Of a DNA stretch of 42,078 nucleotides, positions 27,061-36,151 are shown piece by piece; the first letter of the stretch is position 1, and the number at the start of each line of letters is the position of its first letter. Origin of the DNA: an uncultured Blastocatellia bacterium (GTDB taxonomy: Bacteria > Acidobacteriota > Blastocatellia > HR10); NCBI GenBank assembly GCA_937934295.1, contig CALHAI010000001.1, forward strand, positions 1 to 42,078, read 5' to 3'. The translations under genes and the position numbers were made by a program. The notes beneath the pieces were generated by a model that had not been told where the DNA came from, did no database searches, and saw nothing but the letters and a program-made list of their open reading frames with translations.

Positions 27061-28224
27061 ATGCGCCCTGGCCTCGACGTCCTCTTCCTTCGGCACCGGC
27101 ATCGGCTGCGGGGCAAACGAATTGGGGTCGTCGTCCATCCCGCCTCGCTAGATCGTCATCGGCGCCACGCCCTTGAGCGCTTCGCTTCCACCTCCGACTT
27201 GCGCCTCACGGCGATCTTCGGTCCGCAACACGGCCTGCGCGGCGAGACCCAAGATAACATGATCGAATGGGAGGGGTGGCGAGACCCGAAACTCGGGATC
27301 CCCATCTTCAGCCTCTACGGCGCGACGCGCATGCCCACGCCAGAGATGCTCGCTGAGGTGGACGTCCTCATCCTCGATCTCCAAGATGTCGGAGCGCGCG
27401 TCTACACCTACATTTGGACGATGGCGCTGTGCATGATGGCCGTCGCGCGCGACGATCGGGAGATGATCGTGTTGGATCGACCGAATCCCATCGGCGGCGT
27501 ACAGGTCGAGGGGCCGGTCTTGCAAAAGGGCTTCGAATCGTTCGTCGGGATGTTCCCCATCCCGCTGCGACATGGGATGACGATCGGGGAATTGGCGCGA
27601 TTGTTCAACGAGGCGTTCGGCATCGGATGCCGACTGCAGGTCATCCCGATGGAGGGGTGGCAGCGCGATCTCTGGTACGACCAGACGAATCTGCTCTGGG
27701 TCCTGCCCTCACCGAACATGCCAACCTTGGAGACCGCGACGGTATATCCGGGGATGGTGCTCGTCGAGGGAACGCAGCTCTCGGAGGGGCGAGGGACGAC
27801 GCGCCCCTTCGAGCTGATCGGGGCGCCGTTCATTGACTCCGACCGTTTGGTCGTCGAGCTTCGGGCTGAGAAGCTTCCGGGCGTCTTCTTCCGACCCTGC
27901 TATTTTCAACCGACGTTTCACAAGCATGCCGGGCAGCTCTGCGGCGGCGTGCAGGTTCACGTCCTGGAGCGCACGCGGTTCAAACCCGTCCTCACGGCCG
28001 TCGCTCTCCTCAAAGCCATCCATCGTCTCTACCCCGAACATTTCCAATGGCGCCCGCCGCCTTACGAATATGTCTTCGACCGCCTGCCATTTGACATCCT
28101 GGCCGGGACAGATCACCTGCGCCAGCAGATCATGGAGGATCGCCCGCTTCGGGAGATCGAGGACTCTTGGCGCGCCGACCTGGAGTCGTTTTGCAAGCTG
28201 CGTCGAGCATACCTGATGTATTAA
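27061..28224 (+). CDS. namZ: Exo-beta-N-acetylmuramidase NamZ-like (DUF1343) protein
   Basis: A 387-residue protein of the DUF1343 family, whose studied member NamZ cleaves terminal N-acetylmuramic acid from peptidoglycan fragments. Conserved segments are FGPQHGLRGE, DVLILDLQDVGARVYTYIWTM, LDRPNPIGG, VEGPVL, LRHGMTIGELA, PSPNMPTLETATVYPG and EGTQLSEGRGTTRPFE. No signal peptide is evident with this start, so the protein may be cytoplasmic. ATG at 27061 has no good ribosome site; a TTG at 27046 overlaps the end of the DksA-like gene. Coupling to that gene is likely. It converges on pgsA, with 12 bp between stops. Confidence 0.9.
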   Translation: MRPGLDVLFLRHRHRLRGKRIGVVVHPASLDRHRRHALERFASTSDLRLTAIFGPQHGLRGETQDNMIEWEGWRDPKLGIPIFSLYGATRMPTPEMLAEVDVLILDLQDVGARVYTYIWTMALCMMAVARDDREMIVLDRPNPIGGVQVEGPVLQKGFESFVGMFPIPLRHGMTIGELARLFNEAFGIGCRLQVIPMEGWQRDLWYDQTNLLWVLPSPNMPTLETATVYPGMVLVEGTQLSEGRGTTRPFELIGAPFIDSDRLVVELRAEKLPGVFFRPCYFQPTFHKHAGQLCGGVQVHVLERTRFKPVLTAVALLKAIHRLYPEHFQWRPPPYEYVFDRLPFDILAGTDHLRQQIMEDRPLREIEDSWRADLESFCKLRRAYLMY

Positions 28225-28236
28225 GCGGCGCGCCGC

Positions 28237-28845
28237 TCATCGCTCTTCGAGAAGCCGAGCGGCATGGTAGATATAGTGAACCCCGGAGAAGATCGTGATG
28301 GCGAAGCTCACCGCGTACAGATAAGGCAGGAGCTCCGAGAAGCTCCCCCACGTATTGGTCATGAGGACGAAGGCCACCGTGAGGACCTGGATCGTCGTGT
28401 GAATCTTCCCTGGGATCGAAGGACGAAATCGCCGAAAGCCCGCCACGATGAAGAGCGTGAGTGCGCCGAGCACGATGAAGACATCGCGGCTGATGAGGGC
28501 GATCGTGAGCCAGAGGGGGATCGGTCGGTATCCGCGATCCGGGAGAGTGAGCAAGACGAAGGCTGTTATGACGAGCAACTTATCGGCCATCGGATCGAGG
28601 ATCGTCCCCAGCGGCGTGCTCTGACGGAAATATCGCGCGACGAATCCATCGAGCACATCCGTGACTCCGGCCACGAGGAAGACCCAGAGGGCCGCGCGAA
28701 GGTCATTGTAGAGGATGAGCGCGGCGAAAGCGGGGATCAACATCAAGCGGACGAGGGTGAGCAGATTGGCGAGCGTCACGACTTGAGTCATCGGGATCGG
28801 CTCGAGCCCGAACGACACCGCGGCCTCACGCGAGGGTGCGTCCAT
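28237..28845 (-). CDS. pgsA: CDP-alcohol phosphatidyltransferase, PgsA type
   Basis: A 202-residue membrane enzyme, most likely CDP-diacylglycerol-glycerol-3-phosphate 3-phosphatidyltransferase, the first step to phosphatidylglycerol. The family motif DxxDGxxAR...GxxxDxxxD is complete as DVLDGFVARYFRQSTPLG then TILDPMADK. About five to six membrane helices are present, beginning with NLLTLVRLMLIPAFAALIL. The start is uncertain: ATG 28845 overlaps the preceding phosphoesterase gene by 20 bp, whereas ATG 28791 gives the family-like N-terminus MTQVVTLANLLTLVR. It is cotranscribed with the phosphoesterase. Confidence 0.9.
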   Translation of the reverse strand: MDAPSREAAVSFGLEPIPMTQVVTLANLLTLVRLMLIPAFAALILYNDLRAALWVFLVAGVTDVLDGFVARYFRQSTPLGTILDPMADKLLVITAFVLLTLPDRGYRPIPLWLTIALISRDVFIVLGALTLFIVAGFRRFRPSIPGKIHTTIQVLTVAFVLMTNTWGSFSELLPYLYAVSFAITIFSGVHYIYHAARLLEER

Positions 28846-29680
28846 CGCCCAACGCCGCGCGCTCTTGCGCTGACGCGCTTCTCAACTCCAAAAGAGTGAT
28901 CTCCGGTCGACAACGGTAGCGGAGCGGGATGAGGACTGTGCCCAATCCGCGGTTGACGTAGATCTGCGTCGCTCCGTATCGCCCGTGTCCGCGCAGGAAG
29001 GGCCAGAAGCGACGCGCGCGCCGTCGCCACGAGGGGAGGTTGATTTGCCCCCCATGCGTGTGTCCGGCCAGAACGAGCGCGATGCCGGCATGAGCGGCTT
29101 GCCAGATGATGTTCGGGTTGTGCGAGAGCAGGAGCGTCGGCCATCGGCGATCCAAACCGCGCATGGCCGCCAGGAGATCGTCCTCGCCTAAGGTCAGATC
29201 GTCAATGCCCACCAGTCCGAGCACTTCCCCGCCCTTGCGCAAAGAAGTGTGGGCGTTGCGGAGCAGCTCGATGCCGCGCCGACGAAAGGCGTGCGCGAGG
29301 GCTCCCGGACCGGTCCAGAAGTCATGATTCCCGAACACGGCGTAGACGCCGTACCGCGCACGGAGTTCTCCGAGCACTTCAGCCACCCCACCGATGTAAA
29401 ACCGCGAGTGGCTCACATAATCCCCGGTGAGCACGACGGCATCGGGAGTTAAGCTGTTGGCGAGCGCCACCGCGCGAGCGATATACTCGGCATCCACGAG
29501 GGCGCTGTGATGAATGTCGGAGAGCTGCACGAGGGTGAAGCCCTCGAAGCTGGAGGGCAAATCCGGCAGCAAAATCCGCTGCCGGACGATCTCGATGTCG
29601 CGCGTCTCATCCACGGCATGGCGCACGAGCTCCAGGAACCCGGCCGCCACGCGAGCACGTTTCGGTTCGCGAAGAAACAT
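28826..29680 (-). CDS. Metallophosphoesterase (YkuE-like)
   Basis: A 284-residue calcineurin-type phosphoesterase. All metal-binding blocks are present in order: LSDIHHS, TGDYVSH, GNHDFW, LSHNPN and AGHTHGGQINLP. The closing IYVNRGLGTVLIPLRYRCRPEITLLEL is typical of the YkuE/LpxH-like membrane-associated group that may act on phospholipid or lipid A precursors. There is no clear signal peptide. It is the first gene of a unit with pgsA, which fits a role near membrane lipids, but the substrate is not known. Confidence 0.9.
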   Translation of the reverse strand: MFLREPKRARVAAGFLELVRHAVDETRDIEIVRQRILLPDLPSSFEGFTLVQLSDIHHSALVDAEYIARAVALANSLTPDAVVLTGDYVSHSRFYIGGVAEVLGELRARYGVYAVFGNHDFWTGPGALAHAFRRRGIELLRNAHTSLRKGGEVLGLVGIDDLTLGEDDLLAAMRGLDRRWPTLLLSHNPNIIWQAAHAGIALVLAGHTHGGQINLPSWRRRARRFWPFLRGHGRYGATQIYVNRGLGTVLIPLRYRCRPEITLLELRSASAQERAALGDGRTLA

Positions 29681-29739
29681 CGGCTGCTCCTCACAAGGCG
29701 CGTATCCCTGTGTGCACCGCTCAAGCGACTCAGCGGCTT

Positions 29740-29769
29740 ATTATAAGCGCCCCTTCGGGTCGAAGCCAA
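29740..29769 (-). promoter_or_regulatory. Promoter of the phosphoesterase-pgsA unit
   Basis: TTGGCT (29769-29764), 18-bp spacer and a consensus TATAAT (29745-29740) on the minus strand, divergent from the tricorn-like gene. Confidence 0.7.
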
Positions 29770-29829
29770 AGGGTCGAGGGCTCTGCAAGCGCCGTTTGCG
29801 AAAGATGGATCGTATGAAGCCCGGGATCG

Positions 29830-29838
29830 TGCTATAAT
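29830..29838 (+). promoter_or_regulatory. Extended -10 promoter of the tricorn-like protease gene
   Basis: TG-C-TATAAT, a perfect extended -10 element, about 40 bp before the start codon. No good -35 is seen. Confidence 0.7.
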
Positions 29839-29879
29839 GAACGGCTCTTTGTGAAATCATTCTTGACGGAGGGAGCCCG

Positions 29880-32800
29880 ATGAGACGATTTCGCCTCTAT
29901 GCTGCCGCGATCCTTGTGCTCGCTGTCCTCCCCTGGGTGGGATTGGCCCGCGAAGCCAAGCTCGTGCGATACCCCCACTATCATCAGGGGCGCCTCGCAT
30001 TCACCTATTTGGGGGACATCTGGACGGCGGACGAGAATGGTCACAATGTACGCCGCCTCACCGTCCACCCCGCACGGGACATCTTCCCACGCTTCTCGCC
30101 CGATGGCCGGTGGATCGCCTTCTCCAGCGATCGGAATGGGAACCTGGACGTTTACATCATCCCCTCCGAAGGGGGAGTGGCGAAGCAACTGACGTTTCAC
30201 TCGGCCGATGACACGGTGCTCGGATGGACACCGGATTCGCGCGCAGTGCTCTTCAGCAGTCAGCGTGGAGAATTCTTCCTGCCTAAGCTTTACACGGTGA
30301 GCATCGAGGGCGGCATGCCGCGCAGCGCGGGCCCGGACATGGGCGTCTTCGGATGCTACTCCCCAGATGGGCGGAAGCTCGCCATCAACCGCAAGGCCCA
30401 AGCCTACTGGCGCAAGTATTATCGGGGGGCGTATCAGAGTGACATCACGGTGATGGACCTGACGACGAAGCGGTTCACTGATTTGACGGACTTCGAAGGG
30501 ATGGATTCCTGGCCGATGTGGGGGCGAGACGGCTACATCTACTTCGTGAGCGATCGTGATGAAGGAGGAGTGACGAACATCTGGCGCGTGCCGGAGCGCG
30601 GGGGGCGGGCCGAGCGCGTCACCTCATTCCGCAGCGGCGACGTGCGCTGGCCCGCCATGAGCGCGGATGGGCGCGTCATCGTCTTCGAGCACGATTTCCA
30701 AATCTGGAAGCTCGACGTGACGACGCGAAAGGTGACGCCGATCAAGCTCGACATCGCCGCAGAGACGCAGGAGAATCTGGTCGAGGTCCGCGACTTCGAT
30801 GCCGAAGTGGATGACTACGACCTGGCGCCTTCGGGCCGACGCATTGTGTTCTCCATTCATGGAGAGATCTTCACGGCGCCCGTCGAACAGGGCGATCTGA
30901 GGCAGATCACCGACAGTCCGGCGCGCGATCGCGATCCGAAGTATTCGCCCGATGGCAAATGGATCGCGTTCGTCTCGGATCAGAGCGGACGCGAAGAGCT
31001 ATATATGGCTCCCGCCGATGGCTCCGGCCCGGTGCAGAAGCTCACCGATCACGATGTGCTCAAGTTCGCCTTCGCGTGGTCGCCGGATTCTAAGGAGATC
31101 GCGTATACGGCCTCGGATCTCAAGCTCTACAAGGTCAACGTTGAGACCAAACGGGTCGTGGAGCTGGCGTCCTCCAAATATGGACAGATCGGTCCGCCGG
31201 CCTGGTCGCCCGATGGGAAATGGATCGCCTATGCCAAACCCAATCACGCGCGGCGAAACGACATCTTCTTGATCCCCTGGACCGGAGGCGAGGAGCGCAA
31301 GGTGACGTTCGAGCCATTCCACTACTCAGCACCGCGATTTGCGCCCAACGGGCGCAAACTCTATTTCCTCCGAGGCGAGACGAGCCTCTTCTCCGGTCAG
31401 CCTTCGGTGCAGCTCTTCTCGGTGACGCTGGAGCGGGAGGAGCGCGATCCGACCGAGCCGGAGGAGCGCGAGGAGATGGCCGAGGCGACCGAGGGAGGGC
31501 CGCGCCGTCCGCAGGTGACGCGACCGGAGCCGCCCAAGGAGATCGCCATTGATTGGGCGGGACTGCGGCGGCGGACGCGCCAACTGACGCGCATGCCCTC
31601 TCCTGTCTCCAGCTACGCCATCTCCCCAGATGGCCGCACGATCGTCTTCGCCACGAGCGAACCGACGGGCGCACGCATGGTGCCCGTCCTCTACTCGATT
31701 CAAGAGGATGGCCGGCGGCTGACTCGGATCACCGCTGGAACGGTGCCGAGCGAAGAGGACGGCGACGGACCGCCGTTCCCGGGCTTTGGTCCGGGCGGAG
31801 GGATCGGCGACATCGCCTTCTCGCGCGATGGGCGCACGGTCTTCTTCCGCGAAGGCAATGGCGTGTATTCGGTCTCGCTGCCGACGAGCGTGGCGGCGAC
31901 GCAAACGCCCGGGGCTCGGGGCGATGTTCCGCGTCGGCGCATCACCTTCGTCGCCAAGGTGAAGATCGACAAGCCCGCAACGTGGCAGCAGATGTTCGAC
32001 GATGCCTGGCGCACGATGAAGTATCGCTTCTATGACCCGGCAATGCACGGCAAGGATTGGGACGCCGCGCGTGAGAAATACCGCCCGCTCGTCGAGCACG
32101 TTGGCGATCGCCAGGAGCTGCTCAACATCATCAACGAGATGATCGGCGAGTTGAACGCTTCACACACGGGGACAGCGCCACCGCCGCGCGGCCGTGCCAC
32201 GAGCGTCTCGACCGGTCATCTCGGCCTCGATCTCGAACCCGATGAGCAGGCCGGGCGGTACCGCGTGACGTACATCTACGAGAACGGGCCGGCCGATAAA
32301 GACTGGGTGAAGGTGAGCGTCGGCGATTACTTGATCGCCATCGAGGGCAAGCCGATCAAGGCTGGGGACAACTACTACCCCCTGCTCAATTATCGGCTCA
32401 ATCGGAAGATCGAGGTGACCTTCAACAGCACGCCCACAGAAGAGGGAGCTTGGACGACACGCATCGAGCCGATCTCGATGGCCGCGTTCAATCAACTCCG
32501 ATACGAACGTTGGGTCAAAGAGCGGCGTGAGCTGGTGGAGAAGCTCTCGGGCGGACGCATCGGCTACGTACACATTCAGGCGATGAACCGGCAGTCGCTG
32601 CTGCGCTTCGAGCGAGAGTTGCGGGAGAACCGGGATAAGGAGGCCCTGATCATTGACGAACGCTGGAACGGCGGGGGGAACATTGAGCAAGAGCTGCTGG
32701 CCTTGCTCATCCAACGTCCCTATCAAATCTGGCAGCCGCGCGGCACCGAACCCACGTATCGTCCGCTCAACGGCTTCTTTGGCCCGAAGGTCGTGCTGCA

Positions 32801-33152
32801 GAACTGGCGTTCGGCCTCTAATGCCGAGATGTTCCCAGCGGGCTTCCGTGCCCTCGGTCTCGGCAAGGTGATCGGCACTAAGACGATGGGCGCCGTCATC
32901 GGGACCGGGTCATATCGCCTGATTGACGGTTCGACCATCCGCACGCCGAGCGTGGGCGTCTTTCTGGCCAATCCGCGACGCACGAATATGGAGAACTATG
33001 GCGTCGAACCCGACATCTTCGTCGAGAACACGCCTGAGGACAATCTCGCCGCTCGTGATCGCCAGCTCGAAGTCGCCGTGCAAGAGCTGCTCAAGGAGCT
33101 GAACCGCGGGTCGCGCCAACCGATCGCACAGGGCAACGCGCGCGACTTCTGA
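29880..33152 (+). CDS. Tricorn-like S41 peptidase with beta-propeller domains, exported
   Basis: A 1090-residue protein with the tricorn protease layout. A signal peptide (about 1-23, LYAAAILVLAVLPWVGLA) is followed by WD40-like PD40 beta-propeller repeats recognisable as FSPDGRWIAFSSDRNG, YSPDGKWIAFVSD and WSPDGKWIAYA up to about 520 and again to 690. Then come a tricorn C1-like helical region (FDDAWRTMKYRFYDP), ELNASHTG with the expected catalytic histidine, a PDZ domain (about 770-860) and the S41 core, with LIIDERWNGGGNIEQ and Ser980 in RSASNAEMF as nucleophile. NMENYGVEPDIFVE closes the active site region. It probably degrades peptides outside the cytoplasm. GGAGGGAG precedes the ATG. 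Confidence 0.93.
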   Translation: MRRFRLYAAAILVLAVLPWVGLAREAKLVRYPHYHQGRLAFTYLGDIWTADENGHNVRRLTVHPARDIFPRFSPDGRWIAFSSDRNGNLDVYIIPSEGGVAKQLTFHSADDTVLGWTPDSRAVLFSSQRGEFFLPKLYTVSIEGGMPRSAGPDMGVFGCYSPDGRKLAINRKAQAYWRKYYRGAYQSDITVMDLTTKRFTDLTDFEGMDSWPMWGRDGYIYFVSDRDEGGVTNIWRVPERGGRAERVTSFRSGDVRWPAMSADGRVIVFEHDFQIWKLDVTTRKVTPIKLDIAAETQENLVEVRDFDAEVDDYDLAPSGRRIVFSIHGEIFTAPVEQGDLRQITDSPARDRDPKYSPDGKWIAFVSDQSGREELYMAPADGSGPVQKLTDHDVLKFAFAWSPDSKEIAYTASDLKLYKVNVETKRVVELASSKYGQIGPPAWSPDGKWIAYAKPNHARRNDIFLIPWTGGEERKVTFEPFHYSAPRFAPNGRKLYFLRGETSLFSGQPSVQLFSVTLEREERDPTEPEEREEMAEATEGGPRRPQVTRPEPPKEIAIDWAGLRRRTRQLTRMPSPVSSYAISPDGRTIVFATSEPTGARMVPVLYSIQEDGRRLTRITAGTVPSEEDGDGPPFPGFGPGGGIGDIAFSRDGRTVFFREGNGVYSVSLPTSVAATQTPGARGDVPRRRITFVAKVKIDKPATWQQMFDDAWRTMKYRFYDPAMHGKDWDAAREKYRPLVEHVGDRQELLNIINEMIGELNASHTGTAPPPRGRATSVSTGHLGLDLEPDEQAGRYRVTYIYENGPADKDWVKVSVGDYLIAIEGKPIKAGDNYYPLLNYRLNRKIEVTFNSTPTEEGAWTTRIEPISMAAFNQLRYERWVKERRELVEKLSGGRIGYVHIQAMNRQSLLRFERELRENRDKEALIIDERWNGGGNIEQELLALLIQRPYQIWQPRGTEPTYRPLNGFFGPKVVLQNWRSASNAEMFPAGFRALGLGKVIGTKTMGAVIGTGSYRLIDGSTIRTPSVGVFLANPRRTNMENYGVEPDIFVENTPEDNLAARDRQLEVAVQELLKELNRGSRQPIAQGNARDF

Positions 33153-33176
33153 ACGCCCCGCGGTGGGCGAACATAC

Positions 33177-33217
33177 GGGAGGCTCCGTCGAGAACCACCC
33201 TTTCCACGGAGCCTCCC
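33177..33217. terminator. 12-bp inverted repeat between convergent genes
   Basis: GGGAGGCTCCGT (33177-33188) and ACGGAGCCTCCC (33206-33217) are perfectly complementary with a 17-nt loop, 24 bp after the tricorn-like gene. It can act in both directions for this convergent pair; no T-run is present. Confidence 0.65.
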
Positions 33218-33280
33218 TGACTGAGCACTCGCGGAGCGTTCACCTTCTGTCGAGCAAGAACGCGCTTTCAGACGGCGACC

Positions 33281-35413
33281 TCACGGTTGACCCCCTTTCA
33301 GGAAGCGGTCGAAGAACTCGGCAGCCGCACGATAGGCGCGAATCCAGTTCCGATGCAAGAGGAAGTCGTGCACCTCATCGGGGAAGATGAGCTGCTCGAC
33401 ATGCGCTTTGCCTTCGGCGCGCAGGCGTTGAATGAGATCGACCGTCTCGATGAAGTCCACGTTGCGATCGTCGTCACCGTGGATGAAGAGGACCGGGGAG
33501 GTCCAGAAGCGCACCGACGCCACGGGCGAAGACTCCCACGCCAGCCGCATGAGATCTTGCCCATGAATCCCCCATCCGCCGCCTCCCTCGCGCACGCGCG
33601 CGCGCAACGACCAATCGTGCACACCGTGTAGGTCCACGCCCGCGGCGAAGAGCTCGGAATTGCGCGCCAGGCCGAGCGCCGTCAAATACCCTCCGTAGGA
33701 ACCGCCCCAGAGTCCAATCTTCTGTGGATCGACCTCGGGACGCCGCTGGAGGTGCTTCGCCGCGGCGACGACGTCCTGATATTCCGAGGCTCCGCGCGGC
33801 CCTTGATTCGGCGCCAGGCGAAATGCCCGTCCATATCCGATGCCCGAGCGGAAGTTCACCGATAGGACGACATACCCTTGACTGGCCAAATATTGATTGA
33901 AGCCGTAAGCACGATGGTAGTACCCGCGCGGATGCCATCCGAGCAGCATCTGGCGAATCGGTCCGCCGTGTAGGAAGATCACGGCCGGTCGCCGATCGCC
34001 CGGTCGCGCATCGCGCGGCAGAAAGAGTTGACCGTGAATGGACAAGCCATCGGGAGCCTTCACGATCACTGGTTGCGGTTCCACCAAATGCTGTTCGGGG
34101 AAATCGCGCGGGATGGCCTCCGGAGCGATCACTCGCACAGTGTTCGTCCGCTCCTCCACGAGCGCGGGCGCGGCTGGCCGTCGAGCTGTAGATGAGAGGC
34201 AGAGAAGGTATCGGTGTTCGGCCGTGATGACCGGACTCCACTCGATCCCCGTGCCGCGCGTGAGCGGCCGCAGCCCCGTCCCTTCCACGTTCACCTGCCA
34301 GAGATGACGACGGTCTATATCGTCCTGATTCGAGTTGAAGATGATCACGCGCCTGTCGGGAGAGAGCGTGGAATCCTCGACCTCGAATTCTCCCGGCGTC
34401 AAGGCCGTCTCCTTCCCACCGCTCACCGGAACCGAGTACAAGTGCATCCATCCCTCGTGTTCGGAATAGAAGACGAGGCGATCCCCGGCAGCCCAGCGCA
34501 GCGGTTCTGCCGGATACGTCTGGGCGAAGCCGGCCGTCGCATTGGGCGACGTCCAGACGAGGCGTGCCTCGCCAGTCTCCACATCAGCGACGTAGAGGGA
34601 GAAGGGAAGCTCCCATTCGCGCGTGCGCGGAGGATCGGCCATTGCACCGGGGATGCGAATGAACGCCAGACGCCGTCCGTCAGGCGACCACACGGGAGAG
34701 CGATCGCGATCCACCGAAGGCGCGATCCACGTGATCGTTCGCTTTTGCAGATCGAAGACGCCAATGAAGCTATGGTTGCCGCGTGCGCTGACGAACGCCA
34801 GCTTCGTCCCATCGGGAGACCACATGGGCGATCCGTTGCGGCCCCGGGCTTCAAAGAGCGGGCGCTCGCGCTCTCCTCCGGTGAGCGGCGCGACGAAGAT
34901 TCGCCCGCGACGCTCGAAGACGACCAAGTCACCGCGCGGCGAGACCTGCGGATTGCTCCCTTCGGCGATCTCCCACGTCTTCCCATCCTCTAGGCGCACG
35001 GCCATGATGAGCTGCCGCGCGCCGCGCGGATCACTGGCCGGATTCGGGATCTCGCCCTCACGATTGGGCGGGCCACCGCGCACGTAGACGAGGACTGACG
35101 CATCCGGGCTGAACGTGAGCTGGCTGAGTTCTTGACCGTCATCCTCCGTGTAGTTCGTCGCCTGTCGTGCCCGGAAGTCCGGCCCATCGGCTATCCAAAC
35201 ATTCCTTCGCCCCTGCGCGTTGAAGACCCACGCCACGCGATCCCCACGAGGCGCAGCGATGAGATTCGAGGGGAAAGGCGCACTCAATACCGCTTCGATC
35301 GAAAAGGGACGATCCCTCTCCACCGCTGGCGTGGAGGCTGGCGCGAAAGGCGAAAGTACTCCGACGACGAGCGCGCAGGCAGCGATGACCCACGCTCCAG
35401 GAACCTTTCGCAT
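33281..35413 (-). CDS. S9 family prolyl-oligopeptidase-like peptidase, exported
   Basis: A 710-residue acylaminoacyl/dipeptidyl-peptidase-like enzyme. The start at 35413 has GGAGGGAG upstream and a signal peptide (VIAACALVVGVLSPFAPAS). Residues 40-440 form a beta-propeller with WSPDGTKLAFVS and WSPDGRRLAFIR repeats. The alpha/beta-hydrolase domain has HGGPIRQ, Ser572 in GLWGGSYGGYLTALG, Asp649 in HGDDDRNV and His682 in DEVHDFLLHRN. Such enzymes cut short peptides, often in the periplasm. It lies opposite the tricorn-like gene, and the pair could work on the same peptide pool. Confidence 0.94.
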   Translation of the reverse strand: MRKVPGAWVIAACALVVGVLSPFAPASTPAVERDRPFSIEAVLSAPFPSNLIAAPRGDRVAWVFNAQGRRNVWIADGPDFRARQATNYTEDDGQELSQLTFSPDASVLVYVRGGPPNREGEIPNPASDPRGARQLIMAVRLEDGKTWEIAEGSNPQVSPRGDLVVFERRGRIFVAPLTGGERERPLFEARGRNGSPMWSPDGTKLAFVSARGNHSFIGVFDLQKRTITWIAPSVDRDRSPVWSPDGRRLAFIRIPGAMADPPRTREWELPFSLYVADVETGEARLVWTSPNATAGFAQTYPAEPLRWAAGDRLVFYSEHEGWMHLYSVPVSGGKETALTPGEFEVEDSTLSPDRRVIIFNSNQDDIDRRHLWQVNVEGTGLRPLTRGTGIEWSPVITAEHRYLLCLSSTARRPAAPALVEERTNTVRVIAPEAIPRDFPEQHLVEPQPVIVKAPDGLSIHGQLFLPRDARPGDRRPAVIFLHGGPIRQMLLGWHPRGYYHRAYGFNQYLASQGYVVLSVNFRSGIGYGRAFRLAPNQGPRGASEYQDVVAAAKHLQRRPEVDPQKIGLWGGSYGGYLTALGLARNSELFAAGVDLHGVHDWSLRARVREGGGGWGIHGQDLMRLAWESSPVASVRFWTSPVLFIHGDDDRNVDFIETVDLIQRLRAEGKAHVEQLIFPDEVHDFLLHRNWIRAYRAAAEFFDRFLKGGQP

Positions 35414-35526
35414 ATCTCCCTCCCTCGTTTCGAAATTCGATCTTCGGGGACCATGCCTGGACAGTCTGATGCGCATTGAACGCCACAGCGTGTTCCCCGG
35501 ATAGGCCACTGCTCTTACGCCGCGCA

Positions 35527-35556
35527 ATATTAGTCGCGCTCGGTGAGATCGGTCAA
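35527..35556 (-). promoter_or_regulatory. Promoter of the S9 peptidase gene
   Basis: TTGACC (35556-35551), 18-bp spacer, TAATAT (35532-35527) on the minus strand. Confidence 0.65.
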
Positions 35557-35614
35557 GAGGCGCTCTCTTCGCCGGAGACGAAAGCCGTGCATGCTGTAAC
35601 ATCGGGCCGTCGTC

Positions 35615-36151
35615 ATGCGTATCTCTGAGGTGAGAACCAGAATGGGGCTTCCTCACTGGAGCTCCAAGGAGGCTGAGGTCATCGAACTTCACATCAATGG
35701 TGTTCGACATCGCGTGGTTGGGGAACCCAATCGCAGCCTACTCAGCGTGCTGCGCGAGGATTTGGACCTCACGGGAACGAAGTACGGCTGCGGCGAAGGA
35801 CAATGCGGAGCGTGCACGGCCCTCGTCGAAGGGCGAGCCGTGCGGTCGTGCATCACCCCCGTGCATCTGGTCGCTGGCCGCCCGATCACGACGATCGAAG
35901 GCTTAGCTCAAGGCGGACGCTTGCATCCGCTTCAGGAGGCGTTCCTTGAAGTCAGCGCGCTGCAATGCGGCTATTGCACGCCGGGCATGATCATGTCCGG
36001 CTTGGCGCTGCTGACCGCGAATCCCGATCCAAGCGAGGCCGAGATCCGGCGTTTCATGAACGGTAACATCTGTCGCTGTGGGACCTATGGGCGCATCGTC
36101 CACGCTATCCAAAGGGCAGCTCAAAAGATGCGAAAGGAGGGTCGGCGATGA
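35615..36151 (+). CDS. (2Fe-2S) subunit of a xanthine-oxidase-family dehydrogenase (IorA/CoxS-like)
   Basis: A 178-residue electron-transfer subunit. The plant-type ferredoxin cluster ligands are Cys59, Cys64, Cys67 and Cys79 (YGCGEGQCGACTALVEG); the second cluster has Cys118, Cys121, Cys153 and Cys155 (QCGYCTPGMIMSG and GNICRCGTYGRI). Length and motifs fit IorA of isoquinoline 1-oxidoreductase or related aldehyde dehydrogenases. The start may be 35615 or the in-frame ATG at 35642. It overlaps the next gene by four bases (ATGA). Because its large-subunit partner is broken, it may have no function in this form. Confidence 0.92.
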   Translation: MRISEVRTRMGLPHWSSKEAEVIELHINGVRHRVVGEPNRSLLSVLREDLDLTGTKYGCGEGQCGACTALVEGRAVRSCITPVHLVAGRPITTIEGLAQGGRLHPLQEAFLEVSALQCGYCTPGMIMSGLALLTANPDPSEAEIRRFMNGNICRCGTYGRIVHAIQRAAQKMRKEGRR

